64,000 bases of DNA from Limnohabitans sp. Bal53 (GTDB lineage: Bacteria; Pseudomonadota; Gammaproteobacteria; Burkholderiales; Burkholderiaceae_C), in the NCBI RefSeq assembly GCF_003063355.1, contig NZ_NESH01000006.1:206975-270974 (forward strand), read 5' to 3'. Every line of letters begins with the position of its first letter. Position 1 is the stretch's first letter. Positions 1 through 8,404 of the stretch are shown here, piece by piece. The notes below the pieces were generated by a model that was not told the origin of the DNA, did no database searches, and saw only the letters and a program-made list of their open reading frames with translations. Both the position numbers and the translations under genes were made by a program.

Positions 1-1929
1 GTGATCGGCGTGTTGGTGGACGACGCGATCGTCGAGGTGGAAAACATCGTGCGCCATCTGCGCATGGGCAAGTCGCCGTACCAGGCGGCCATGGAGGCGG
101 CCGATGAAATTGGTCTGGCCGTGATTGCCACCACCTTCACCCTGATCGCGGTGTTTTTGCCCACGGCCTTCATGAGCGGCATCCCGGGTAAGTTCTTCAA
201 GCAGTTTGGCTGGACGGCGTCGCTGGCGGTGTTCGCCTCGTTGGTGGTGGCGCGGGTGCTCACGCCCATGATGGCAGCGTACATCTTGAAGCCCATTGTC
301 ACGGCCGCGCACGAGCCGGGCTGGCTCAAGCGCTACATGGTCTGGGCCACTTGGTGCATGCGGCACCGCTTGGTCACCATGGTGTTGGCCACGTTGTTTT
401 TCATCGGCTCCATCATGCTGGTGCCTTTGCTGCCCAAGGGCTTCATTCCGCCAGACGATAACTCACAAACCCAGGTTTATGTGGAGCTGCCACCGGGCTC
501 GACCTTGGCGCAAACCCAGGCCAGCGCCGAGCACGCCCGCAAACTGCTCATGACGGTGAACGATGTGAAGAGCGTTTACACCACGATTGGCGGCGGCAGC
601 GCGGGCTCTGACCCGTTTGCAGGCGGCGGCGCGGCCGAGGTGCGCAAGGCCACACTCACCATCCAGTTGACCGAGCGCGGTACACGTCCGCGCAAACAAG
701 CGATTGAAAACGACATCCGAGTGGCTTTGCAGCAACTGCCTGGGGTGCGCACCAAGGTGGGCCTGGGCGGCTCGGGCGAGAAATACGTGCTGGTGCTCAC
801 GGGTGAAGACCCGCAGGCTCTGCAAACCGCGGCCATGGCGGTGGAGCGCGACCTGCGCACCATCCAAGGCTTGGGGTCGATCGCGTCCACCGCCAGCTTG
901 GTTCGCCCCGAGATCGCAGTGCGCCCCGACTTTGCCAAGGCCGCCGATTTGGGCGTGACCAGCTCGGCCATCAGCGACACCTTGCGTGTGGCCACCTTGG
1001 GTGATTACGACGCGGCCCTGCCCAAGCTCAATTTGTCGGAGCGCCAGGTCCCCATCGTTGTGAAGTTGGGCGACGAGTCCCGGCAAGACCTGACCACGCT
1101 CGAGCGCCTCATGGTGCCCGGCAGCCGTGGCCCCGTCATGCTGGGCCAGGTGGCCAGCATCGAGGTGGCGGGCGGCCCGGCGGTCATTGACCGCTACGAC
1201 CGCCAGCGCAACATCAACTTCGAGATCGAACTGTCGGGCATGCCGCTGGGTGATGTGACAGCGGCGGTGCAAAAGCTGCCTGCTCTGCAAAGCTTGCCGC
1301 CGGGCGTGAAGGTCGTCGAAGTGGGTGACGCTGAAGTCATGGGCGAACTCTTTGCCAGCTTTGGTCTGGCCATGATGATTGGCGTGCTGTGCATCTACAT
1401 CGTGCTGGTGCTGTTGTTCAAGGGCTTCTTGCACCCCATCACGATTTTGGCAGCGCTGCCGTTGTCGTTGGGGGGCGCCTTTGTGGGTCTGCTGATCGCG
1501 CAAAAGAGCTTCTCCATGCCCTCGCTCATTGGCCTGATCATGCTCATGGGCATCGCCACCAAAAACTCCATCTTGTTGGTGGAGTACGCGATCGAAGCGC
1601 GGCGCGGCAAACCCGCCGAGGGCGATCATCCCGCTGTGCCGCCGATGAGCCGCTGGGATGCCTTGCTCGACGCGTGCCACAAACGTGCCCGGCCCATCGT
1701 CATGACGACGATTGCCATGGGCGCAGGCATGCTGCCCATTGCCGTGGGTTGGGGCGCGGCCGACGCGAGCTTCCGCTCGCCCATGGCCATTGCCGTGATC
1801 GGCGGCTTGCTCACCAGCACGGTGCTGAGCTTGCTGGTGGTGCCGGTGGTGTTCACGTATCTGGATGATTTGGGGCAGTGGTCAGGCCGCATGTTTCGAA
1901 AAATCACACAAACAAGGGGCAAAGCATGA
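1..1929 (+). CDS. RND-family efflux transporter, C-terminal part (5' end outside window)
   Basis: This is the inner-membrane proton-driven pump subunit of a tripartite efflux system. The frame is open at base 1 and begins inside the fourth transmembrane helix, at the VDDAIVEVENI segment that holds the conserved Asp pair, so roughly the first 400 residues lie upstream. Visible parts are TM5-6, the second periplasmic porter half (about residues 145-440) and TM7-12, including the MGIATKNSILLVEY segment of TM11. Length and motifs fit HAE1/HME-type RND pumps; the substrate cannot be read from sequence. The stop overlaps the next start (ATGA), so the SDR gene is probably translated with it. Confidence 0.9.
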   Translation: MIGVLVDDAIVEVENIVRHLRMGKSPYQAAMEAADEIGLAVIATTFTLIAVFLPTAFMSGIPGKFFKQFGWTASLAVFASLVVARVLTPMMAAYILKPIVTAAHEPGWLKRYMVWATWCMRHRLVTMVLATLFFIGSIMLVPLLPKGFIPPDDNSQTQVYVELPPGSTLAQTQASAEHARKLLMTVNDVKSVYTTIGGGSAGSDPFAGGGAAEVRKATLTIQLTERGTRPRKQAIENDIRVALQQLPGVRTKVGLGGSGEKYVLVLTGEDPQALQTAAMAVERDLRTIQGLGSIASTASLVRPEIAVRPDFAKAADLGVTSSAISDTLRVATLGDYDAALPKLNLSERQVPIVVKLGDESRQDLTTLERLMVPGSRGPVMLGQVASIEVAGGPAVIDRYDRQRNINFEIELSGMPLGDVTAAVQKLPALQSLPPGVKVVEVGDAEVMGELFASFGLAMMIGVLCIYIVLVLLFKGFLHPITILAALPLSLGGAFVGLLIAQKSFSMPSLIGLIMLMGIATKNSILLVEYAIEARRGKPAEGDHPAVPPMSRWDALLDACHKRARPIVMTTIAMGAGMLPIAVGWGAADASFRSPMAIAVIGGLLTSTVLSLLVVPVVFTYLDDLGQWSGRMFRKITQTRGKA

Positions 1930-2627
1930 GCAACAAGGTGGCCTTGGTGGTGGGCGGCGGCACGGGGATGGGTGCAGCTGCGGCTCGCAAACTGGCGCAA
2001 GATGGTTTTCAGGTGGCGGTCTTGTCCTCGTCCGGCAAGGGCGAGGTGCTGGGGCGGGAGTTGGGTGGCATTGGCCTGACCGGCTCGAACCAATCGAGTG
2101 AAGACCTGCAAAAGCTGGTCGACCAAACCATGGCGCGTTGGGGCCGCATCGATGTGCTGGTCAACAGTGCAGGCCACGGCCCCAAGGGCCCGGTGCTGGA
2201 GCTGACCGATGCGCAGTGGCATTTGGGGCTCGACATGTATTTCTTGAACGTGGTGCGTGCCGTGCGTTGTGTGGCGCCCATCATGGTCCAGCAAAAAGCG
2301 GGGGCCATTGTCAACATCTCTAGCGCCTGGGTGGTCGAGCCCAGCGCCATGTTCCCGACGTCTGCGGTGGCGCGCGCAGGTCTCGCCGCTTTCACCAAAC
2401 TGTTTGCCGACGAGCACGCTGCGCACAACGTGCGCATGAACAATGTCTTGCCCGGCTGGATCGACAGTTTGCCCGCCAAAGAAGAGCGCCGCGAAAGCGT
2501 GCCCATGCAGCGTTATGGCACCAGCGAAGAAGTGGCCGCGACCATCGCTTTTTTGGCCTCAGAAGGCGCGGCCTACATTACGGGTCAGAACATCCGTGTT
2601 GACGGCGGCTTGATGCGCTCGGTCTAA
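1926..2627 (+). CDS. SDR-family protein with non-canonical active site
   Basis: A 233-residue Rossmann-fold short-chain dehydrogenase/reductase relative. The nucleotide motif VGGGTGMG is at residues 8-15, the NSAG motif is present, and the C-terminal ITGQNIRVDGG is typical of FabG-like SDRs. The usual catalytic YxxxK is not present: the aligned stretch after the ISS motif reads SAVAR, so Tyr and Lys appear replaced by Ser and Arg. The start was chosen at the ATG overlapping the pump stop codon. The role may be non-catalytic or use altered chemistry; the substrate is unknown. Its coupling to the RND gene suggests co-expression only. Confidence 0.8.
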   Translation: MSNKVALVVGGGTGMGAAAARKLAQDGFQVAVLSSSGKGEVLGRELGGIGLTGSNQSSEDLQKLVDQTMARWGRIDVLVNSAGHGPKGPVLELTDAQWHLGLDMYFLNVVRAVRCVAPIMVQQKAGAIVNISSAWVVEPSAMFPTSAVARAGLAAFTKLFADEHAAHNVRMNNVLPGWIDSLPAKEERRESVPMQRYGTSEEVAATIAFLASEGAAYITGQNIRVDGGLMRSV

Positions 2628-2651
2628 GAAACGACAGACAACCCGTCACTG

Positions 2652-3659
2652 TCAGGCCAGAACGGCTTGGGCTACTGCTAAATAAACCGGGATGCCCAGC
2701 ACGATGTTCAGCGGAAAGGTCAGTCCCAGGCTGAGCCCGAAATACAGCGCGGGTTTGGCTTCGGGCAAGGCGGTGCGCAGCACGGCGGGCACGGCGATGT
2801 AGGACGCGCTGGCGGCAAGCACCATGAGCAAGGCCCCGTCGCCTGCGTTGAGGTTCAAGACATACGCCAGACCCAAGGCCAGGCCCGCGTGCACCAAGGG
2901 GCCAATCACCGCATAAGCGATCAGCACGGGCGACTGGCCTTTGACTTGCGGCAGGTTGCGCGACGCCATCAAGCCCATGTCGAGCAGGAAGAAGGCCAGC
3001 ATGCCTTTGAACAGGTCCACCGAAAAGGGCGCCATCGCTTCTTGACCTGCTTCGCCCGTGACCAGGCCGATGACCATGGCCCCCAAGAGCAGCAATTGCG
3101 CACCATCGGTGAAGGACTCGTGCAGGATCTTGCCCACCGACGCGCCATGGGGTGCGGCAGGCCCACCCAGTGCGGCCGCACCGCCCGCTTGCAGCACCAA
3201 GCCCGAGGCCTGCTTTTGCCGCAATGAATTGGCCAACACCACCGCCAAGATGATGGCGGGCGACTCCATCAAGGCCATGGCCGCCGCCATGTGTCCGCCG
3301 TAGGGCACGCCCTGGTTTTCCAGCGTCTGCACCGCCGTGACAAACGTCACCGCACTCACCGAGCCATACGTGGCGGCCACGGCGGCTGCGTCAAAACCTG
3401 AAACAAAGCGCCGCAGCACGGTGTAACCGATGAGCGGGATAACGATGGCCAGCAATACCGCAGCAGCCAAGCTGATGCCCACGCTGGCCGTCAGGCCAGA
3501 TTGCGACAGCGCAAAGCCACCTTTGAGGCCCAAGGCCATCAGCAGGTAAAGGGACAAGAAGCGGGAGATGGCGGGCGGAATTTCGAGGTTGGATTTGACG
3601 GTGCCCGCCAGCACGCCGAAGATGAAAAAGAGAATGGCCGGGTCGATCAGATTTTGCAT
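2652..3659 (-). CDS. Sodium-dependent bicarbonate transporter family permease (SbtA-like)
   Basis: A 335-residue, very hydrophobic protein with about ten membrane segments, resembling the SbtA/DUF897 permease family. It starts MQNLIDPAILFF and contains the family-like stretches EIPPAISRFLSLYLLMALGLKGG and YGGHMAAAMALMESPAI. The start has AAGGAA eight bases upstream; an in-frame ATG 24 bases further upstream is possible. Known members import HCO3- with Na+. The gene is divergent from a LysR-type regulator of the CbbR/CmpR type, which fits CO2/bicarbonate-responsive control. No carboxysome or Rubisco genes lie in the window, so an anaplerotic role or pH role is equally possible. Confidence 0.8.
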   Translation of the reverse strand: MQNLIDPAILFFIFGVLAGTVKSNLEIPPAISRFLSLYLLMALGLKGGFALSQSGLTASVGISLAAAVLLAIVIPLIGYTVLRRFVSGFDAAAVAATYGSVSAVTFVTAVQTLENQGVPYGGHMAAAMALMESPAIILAVVLANSLRQKQASGLVLQAGGAAALGGPAAPHGASVGKILHESFTDGAQLLLLGAMVIGLVTGEAGQEAMAPFSVDLFKGMLAFFLLDMGLMASRNLPQVKGQSPVLIAYAVIGPLVHAGLALGLAYVLNLNAGDGALLMVLAASASYIAVPAVLRTALPEAKPALYFGLSLGLTFPLNIVLGIPVYLAVAQAVLA

Positions 3660-3743
3660 GAGGGTGTTCCTTGCGCCGATCATAGAAATCGACGGGCCAC
3701 TTGTAAAATCGATTCTTCGACCTTTGAATATAGATAAAATCCT
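3660..3743. promoter_or_regulatory. Divergent promoter region, SbtA-like permease / LysR regulator
   Basis: This 84-bp gap between divergent genes is AT-rich next to the LysR start (a TATAGATAAAAT stretch at about 3730-3741, a plausible -10 area). ATCGA and TCGAT half-sites occur around 3687-3720. LysR-type regulators usually bind such shared gaps and control both genes; no exact T-N11-A box is claimed. Confidence 0.45.
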
Positions 3744-4640
3744 ATGAATGTCAGCTTCCGCCAATTGCGCTTGTTTTTGGCTTTGGCCGAAACTGGCAGC
3801 GTGAGCGCTGCGGCCAAGGTGATGCACGTCACCCAGCCCACGGCTTCGATGCAGCTCAAGGACATCAGCGAATCCGTGGGTTTGCCGCTGTACGAGTTGG
3901 TGGGCAAAAAGCTCTACCTGACTGAGGTGGGTCAAGAGCTGGCGCAAACCGCCCGTGCCGTGGCCCAGACTTGGGACGCGTTTGAGCAAAACGTGGACGC
4001 CGCCAAGGGCTTGTCGCGTGGCAAGCTGCGGGTGGCGGTGGTGAGCACCGCGAAGTACTTCATGCCGCACCTGATTGGCAGCTTTTGCAAGCGGCATCCA
4101 GCCATCGACGTGTCGCTCGAAATCCTGAACCGCGACGGCGTGGTGCAGCGCCTGCAGGGCAACCTCGATGACCTCTACATCATGTCCATGCCGCCCAAAG
4201 ACATGGACTTGGGCGACGAGGCCTTCATGCCCAACCCCATCGTGGTGATCGCGCCCACGTCCGACCCGCTGGCCAAACGCAGCGCCGTGCCTTTGCACGA
4301 GTTGGCGCAGCGCCGCTTCATCTTGCGTGAGAAGGGCTCAGGCACACGCATGGCCGCTGACCAGTTTTTCCGGTCCATGAAGTTTCGACCTGATGTGCGG
4401 CTGGAGCTGGGCAGCAACGAGGCGATCAAGGAGTCCGTGGCCGGAGGCTTGGGCGTGGGCCTGGTCTCGCGCCATGCCTTGCATGGCCACCAGAAAGAAA
4501 ACGGTGTGAGCGTGATCGACGTGGCTGGCTTTCCCCTGCCCTCGGCCTGGCACATCGTCTACCCAGCGGGCAAAAAATTGTCACCGCTGGCGCTGGCCTT
4601 CAAGCAGCATGTGCTCAAGCAGATCAGTCGGCGCAAATGA
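3744..4640 (+). CDS. LysR-family transcriptional regulator (CbbR/CmpR-like)
   Basis: A 298-residue LysR-type regulator. An N-terminal winged HTH covers residues 1-60 (FRQLRLFLALAETGSVSAAA, then VTQPTASMQLKDI). A periplasmic-binding-protein-like effector domain follows from about residue 90, with REKGSGTRMAADQFF and SNEAIKESVAGGLGVGLVS, segments characteristic of the CbbR/CmpR group. These regulators sense carbon-related metabolites and activate CO2-fixation or bicarbonate-uptake genes. The divergent SbtA-like permease is the obvious target. Effector identity is inference. Confidence 0.85.
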   Translation: MNVSFRQLRLFLALAETGSVSAAAKVMHVTQPTASMQLKDISESVGLPLYELVGKKLYLTEVGQELAQTARAVAQTWDAFEQNVDAAKGLSRGKLRVAVVSTAKYFMPHLIGSFCKRHPAIDVSLEILNRDGVVQRLQGNLDDLYIMSMPPKDMDLGDEAFMPNPIVVIAPTSDPLAKRSAVPLHELAQRRFILREKGSGTRMAADQFFRSMKFRPDVRLELGSNEAIKESVAGGLGVGLVSRHALHGHQKENGVSVIDVAGFPLPSAWHIVYPAGKKLSPLALAFKQHVLKQISRRK

Positions 4641-4650
4641 CGCAGGCTTC

Positions 4651-6189
4651 TTAGACGCTGTCCAGCCCCGCCCTGGTTGCATGGGCTTGCTGCCCGATCT
4701 GCGCCTTGTCCTCGGCGCTCATCTTGCCCACATGCTTGACCATGAGCGCGGTGCGCGGGTTGCCGGAAAAGTCGCTCTCGTGGCGGATCAAAAAATCCCA
4801 GTACAGCGTGGTCATGGGGCAAGCACTGGGGCCGGTGCGCACCTCGGGTTGGTAGCGGCAGCCTTTGCAGTAGTTGCTCATGCGGCTGATGTACTGGCCG
4901 CTGGCCACATAGGGCTTGCTGGTGAAGCGCCCGCCGTTGGCGTGCAGGGCCATGCCCAAGGTGTTGGGCGTTTCCACCCATTCCACCGCGTCGACATACA
5001 TGGCGCGGTACCAGGCGCTCACTTGTTGGGGTGACAGGCCCGCCAGCACCGCAAACTGCCCGGTGACCATGAGCCGCTGGATGTGGTGCGCGTAGCTGTG
5101 TTGCAGTGTTTGGCCAATGGTGGCCTGCATGCAGGCCATGTGAGTGTCGCCCGTCCAGTACCACTTGGGCAAATCGCGGGTGTGGCCGTAGTGGTTGGCC
5201 TCGGCCATTTGTGGCATGTCTTGCCAGTACACACCACGAATGAACTCGCGCCAGCCCAGCACTTGCCGAATAAAGCCCTCGACACTCGCCAGGGGCAAGC
5301 CGCGTGCGTGGTAAGCCTGCTCGGCCGCCAGGATCACCTCGCGCGGGTTGAGCAAATGCAAATTCAGGCTGCTGCCCACCAGCGCGTGCCAGCCGAAAGG
5401 CAGCGTGGTCCACATGGCGTCTTGCCAAGCGCCAAAGTTTTCAAGCCGCTGGTCGATGAAATGCTGCAAAGCCACCAGCGCGTCTTCGCGGGTGACGGGC
5501 CAGGCAAAGTGGTCCAGCGTCCCCGGGTGATGGGCAAAGCGTGTTTGCACCAATGTGATCACGTCTTGTGTGACGCGGTCAGGTGCAAAGCGGGCGGGCG
5601 GGGGCACGGTGCCCGGACCTTTGGCGCCAAAGCCTTTGCGGTTTTCAGCGTCGTAGTTCCATTGGCCGCCGATCGGCTCTTTGCCTTCCATCAGGATGCC
5701 GTGGCGTTTGCGCATCTCGCGGTAAAAGAACTCCATGCGCAGCTCTTTTTTGTCGCCCGCCCATTTGGCAAACTCAGCTCGGCTGCACAAAAAGTGCGTA
5801 TCGCCCACCCAGCGCAGCAGCACCTGGGCCTGCGCTGCAGCGTCTTCGATGAGCCGTTCCATGCGCCATGCCCCAGCTTCCATTGCCACCAGCGCTTGGG
5901 GGCGATGCTCTTGCAGTGCGCGGGCCAAGCGACCGGAAAAGTCAAAAGGCAAGGCCTGGTCGTCGACCTTCATATAGGTGAAGGGCATCTTGCGGCGGTG
6001 CGCTTCATTGGCGAAGTGCCGCATGCCCGACAGGAAAATGGCAATTCGCGCTTTGTGGTTCCAGACTTCGTCGGCTTCGCTGTCGGCCTCGATCATCAAC
6101 AGACGGTCTTGGGCCGGGTCAAAGTCAGCCAAGGCCGGGTTGTCCCAGCCCAGCTGGTCGCCCAAAACCAAAATCAGGTGGCGTGTCAT
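4651..6189 (-). CDS. FeS-containing bacterial cryptochrome/photolyase (PhrB-type, DPRP family)
   Basis: A 512-residue flavoprotein of the deoxyribodipyrimidine photolyase-related family, beginning MTRHLILVLGDQL. Family members repair (6-4) photoproducts or act as photoreceptors and carry FAD plus a 4Fe-4S cluster. Four cysteines at residues 353, 441, 444 and 457 have the same spacing (88, 3, 13) as the cluster ligands described for Agrobacterium PhrB. The stop lies 10 bp from the convergent LysR stop. The DUF2256 gene directly upstream is its usual partner. The start was set at the ATG three residues into the family N-terminus; upstream ATGs lack better support. Confidence 0.9.
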   Translation of the reverse strand: MTRHLILVLGDQLGWDNPALADFDPAQDRLLMIEADSEADEVWNHKARIAIFLSGMRHFANEAHRRKMPFTYMKVDDQALPFDFSGRLARALQEHRPQALVAMEAGAWRMERLIEDAAAQAQVLLRWVGDTHFLCSRAEFAKWAGDKKELRMEFFYREMRKRHGILMEGKEPIGGQWNYDAENRKGFGAKGPGTVPPPARFAPDRVTQDVITLVQTRFAHHPGTLDHFAWPVTREDALVALQHFIDQRLENFGAWQDAMWTTLPFGWHALVGSSLNLHLLNPREVILAAEQAYHARGLPLASVEGFIRQVLGWREFIRGVYWQDMPQMAEANHYGHTRDLPKWYWTGDTHMACMQATIGQTLQHSYAHHIQRLMVTGQFAVLAGLSPQQVSAWYRAMYVDAVEWVETPNTLGMALHANGGRFTSKPYVASGQYISRMSNYCKGCRYQPEVRTGPSACPMTTLYWDFLIRHESDFSGNPRTALMVKHVGKMSAEDKAQIGQQAHATRAGLDSV

Positions 6190-6191
6190 GT

Positions 6192-6371
6192 TCAACCCCG
6201 GGTGCCGATGGGGCTTTTGGCCTTGTCGGCCCGGCAGCGGTCGCTGCAATAGAGCACGTTGTCCCAGTTTTTGGCCCAGCTTTTGCGCCAGGTCATGGCT
6301 CTGCCACAAACCGTGCAAGGTTTCTGGGGCAAATCCTGTTTGTTCCCTTTAAAACCCGAGGTTTTGGGCAT
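6192..6371 (-). CDS. DUF2256 small cysteine-rich protein
   Basis: A 59-residue protein with the DUF2256 signature CTVCGRAMTWRKSWAKNWDNV followed by YCSDRCR, that is CxxC and CxxxC pairs that could bind zinc or an FeS cluster. It ends two bases before the photolyase start, so the two are co-transcribed. The function is unknown; the recurring linkage to FeS photolyases suggests a role in maturation or photoprotection. The start was chosen because GGAG lies six bases before the ATG. Confidence 0.8.
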   Translation of the reverse strand: MPKTSGFKGNKQDLPQKPCTVCGRAMTWRKSWAKNWDNVLYCSDRCRADKAKSPIGTRG

Positions 6372-6458
6372 GTGCATCTCCAATGAAAAGGGGCTGGCGT
6401 GACAATGTGGTTAAACGAGTTTAAACTGATCAGTCACAAAATGAATTTTGAAGTGCAA
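6372..6458. promoter_or_regulatory. Divergent promoter region with two adjoining palindromes
   Basis: This is the gap between the photolyase/DUF2256 pair and the GPx-led operon. It holds a perfect 8-bp palindrome GTTTAAAC (6419-6426) abutting a perfect 10-bp palindrome ACTGATCAGT (6425-6434), and TTAAAC is repeated at 6411 and 6421. TGATC resembles the -35 element of ChrR-controlled sigma-E promoters of alphaproteobacteria, which control similar gene sets, but no convincing -10 was found. The assignment is tentative. Confidence 0.4.
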
Positions 6459-7064
6459 ATGAACCACTCATGGGTAAAACAATGGGGTCCGAGCCTGCTT
6501 TTGGCCGTGGTAGCTGCCGTGCTGGGCTTGGGGCTTGAAGCTGCGCAAGCCAGCCCGCAAAAGGCCGGCAATGTGGTGGCCTGCCCTGCCATCCTGAACC
6601 ACACGGTTGAGCGGTTGCAGGACGAAAAGCCTCAGTCGCTGTGCCAATATGCAGGCAAAGTGGTGCTGGTGGTCAACACCGCCAGTTTTTGCGGTTTCAC
6701 CTCCCAGTACAAGGGCCTTGAAAACCTGAACACCCAATACAAAGACCAAGGTTTGGTGGTGCTTGGCTTTCCTTCGAATGACTTTTCACAAGAAAAAGGC
6801 AGCAACAAAGAAATAGCAGCCTTTTGCGAAAGCACCTTCGGTGTGAAGTTCCCGATGTTCACCAAAACCCAAGTCACGGGCAATGGCGCGTCCCCTTTGT
6901 TCAAACAGCTGACCGCACAAACCGGCCAAAAACCCCGCTGGAATTTTCACAAATACCTGATCGGCCGCGACGGCAAAGTCATTGACCAATACAGCAGCAT
7001 GACCGGACCCGAAAGCAAAACCCTGTTGTCGGCCATCGACAAAGCCCTGAAGGCCCAGCCATGA
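6459..7064 (+). CDS. Exported glutathione peroxidase-family thiol peroxidase
   Basis: The protein is about 201 residues with an N-terminal hydrophobic signal (LLLAVVAAVLGLGL, then EAAQA before the mature part), so probably periplasmic. It has the GPx fold: the peroxidatic Cys in NTASFCGFT and the WNFHKYL motif with catalytic Trp and Asn. In the second motif the usual CNQF reads SNDF, so the catalytic Gln and the common Cys are replaced, a variant that suggests thioredoxin-type or altered chemistry. The start is uncertain: GTG 6399 and ATG 6405 follow AAGGGG, and ATG 6441 is also in frame; ATG 6459 gives the best signal peptide. It is the first gene of the lipid operon. Confidence 0.85.
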   Translation: MNHSWVKQWGPSLLLAVVAAVLGLGLEAAQASPQKAGNVVACPAILNHTVERLQDEKPQSLCQYAGKVVLVVNTASFCGFTSQYKGLENLNTQYKDQGLVVLGFPSNDFSQEKGSNKEIAAFCESTFGVKFPMFTKTQVTGNGASPLFKQLTAQTGQKPRWNFHKYLIGRDGKVIDQYSSMTGPESKTLLSAIDKALKAQP

Positions 7065-8404
7065 GCACCACGATGAAGCCGCGCATGAAACTGGCCATCG
7101 TCGGCTCGGGCATTTCGGGCCTGGCCGTGGCCCACACCTTGAAAGACCATGCCGACATCACTGTCTTCGAGGCGGGCGACTATTTTGGCGGTCACACCCA
7201 CACGGTGGACGTGACCCTGCCCACGCCGCAAGGCATGGTCACGCACGGCGTGGACACCGGCTTTTTGGTGTTCAACGAACGCACTTACCCGAACCTGATC
7301 AACCTGTTTGCCGAGCTTCAGGTGGAGACCGCGCCGTCCGACATGTCGTTTTCAGTGAAGGTGCCGGGCGCTCTGAACGGCAAAACGCTGGAGTGGAGCG
7401 GCACCGACTTGAACAGCGTGTTCGCGCAGCGCAGCAATTTGGTCAACCCACGCTTTTGGCGCATGTTGGCCGATGTGATGCGCTTTAACGCCCTGTGCAC
7501 CCGCATCGCCAAAGAGCAGCGCGAAAAAGAGCTGCAACAGCCCCTGTCAGACTTTTTGCGCACGCACAAGTTCAGCGAGCCATTTCGCGATTGGTATTTC
7601 TTGCCCATGCTGGGCTGCATCTGGAGTTGCCCGACCGATCAGATGCTGCAGTTCCCGGTGGCGACCATGATCCGGTTTTGCCACAACCATGGCTTGATCC
7701 AGGTGACGAATCGACCACAGTGGTTCAGCGTGGTCGGCGGCGCCCGAAACTATGTCGAGAAAATTCTGACGGGTGTGCACGACAAACGCCTGAACTCCCC
7801 GGTGCGCTTGATCGAGCGCGATGCACAAGGCGTGCGTGTCATCACCGACGGGCATGCCGAGCGCTTTGACCAGGTGGTCATCGCCACCCACACCGACCAA
7901 GCTCTGGGAATGCTGCGCGAGCCCAGCACTTATGAGCGCAGCTTGCTGGGGGCCATTCGCTACCAAGACAACCGCGCCGTGCTGCACACCGATGCCAGCG
8001 TTCTGCCCGCCAACCCCAAGACCTGGGCCGCGTGGAATTACGAACGCGCCGCCAGCAGCGAGCGCGAGTCCTCGCGCGTGTGCCTGCACTACCTGCTCAA
8101 CCGTTTGCAACGCATCCCGTTTGCGCAGCCCGTGGTGGTCTCGCTCAACCCCTTGCACGAGATCGATCCGGCCACCATCGTGGGCGAGTACGACTATGCC
8201 CACCCGGTGTTTGATCTGGCTGCCATTGAGGCGCAAAAGCGTTTGCCTTTGCTGCAAGGCCAACAGCACACCTGGTATGCCGGCGCCTGGACGGGTTATG
8301 GCTTCCACGAAGACGGCTTGAAATCGGGCCTGCAAGTGGGCCGCGCTTTGCTCAAACTGATCCATGAACAGGCCAGCCCAGTTCAGGACAGACTGGCCGC
8401 ATGA
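7061..8404 (+). CDS. FAD-dependent amine-oxidase-like oxidoreductase
   Basis: A 447-residue flavoprotein with an N-terminal dinucleotide-binding motif VGSGISGLAVA (residues 14-24), the second FAD-contact motif EAGDYFGGHTHTVD, and a C-terminal FAD segment WYAGAWTGYGFHEDGLKSGLQVG. It belongs to the group found beside DUF1365 and CFA synthase genes. A homologous flavin enzyme in Rhodobacter (UfaD) is reported to desaturate methylated fatty acids on the way to furan fatty acids; equivalence here is inference. The start overlaps the GPx stop (ATGA). Confidence 0.85.
   Translation: MSTTMKPRMKLAIVGSGISGLAVAHTLKDHADITVFEAGDYFGGHTHTVDVTLPTPQGMVTHGVDTGFLVFNERTYPNLINLFAELQVETAPSDMSFSVKVPGALNGKTLEWSGTDLNSVFAQRSNLVNPRFWRMLADVMRFNALCTRIAKEQREKELQQPLSDFLRTHKFSEPFRDWYFLPMLGCIWSCPTDQMLQFPVATMIRFCHNHGLIQVTNRPQWFSVVGGARNYVEKILTGVHDKRLNSPVRLIERDAQGVRVITDGHAERFDQVVIATHTDQALGMLREPSTYERSLLGAIRYQDNRAVLHTDASVLPANPKTWAAWNYERAASSERESSRVCLHYLLNRLQRIPFAQPVVVSLNPLHEIDPATIVGEYDYAHPVFDLAAIEAQKRLPLLQGQQHTWYAGAWTGYGFHEDGLKSGLQVGRALLKLIHEQASPVQDRLAA

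Noticed and set aside
463..1680. Long antisense ORF (about 400 codons) inside the RND gene
   Set aside because: High-GC shadow of the real frame: His/Gln-rich low-complexity translation with no motif, fully overlapped by a clear RND transporter. Many similar antisense ORFs across the window were dropped for the same reason.
1..1929. RND gene as a truncated pseudogene
   Set aside because: The frame is open at base 1 and starts mid-helix, so the missing part is simply outside the window.
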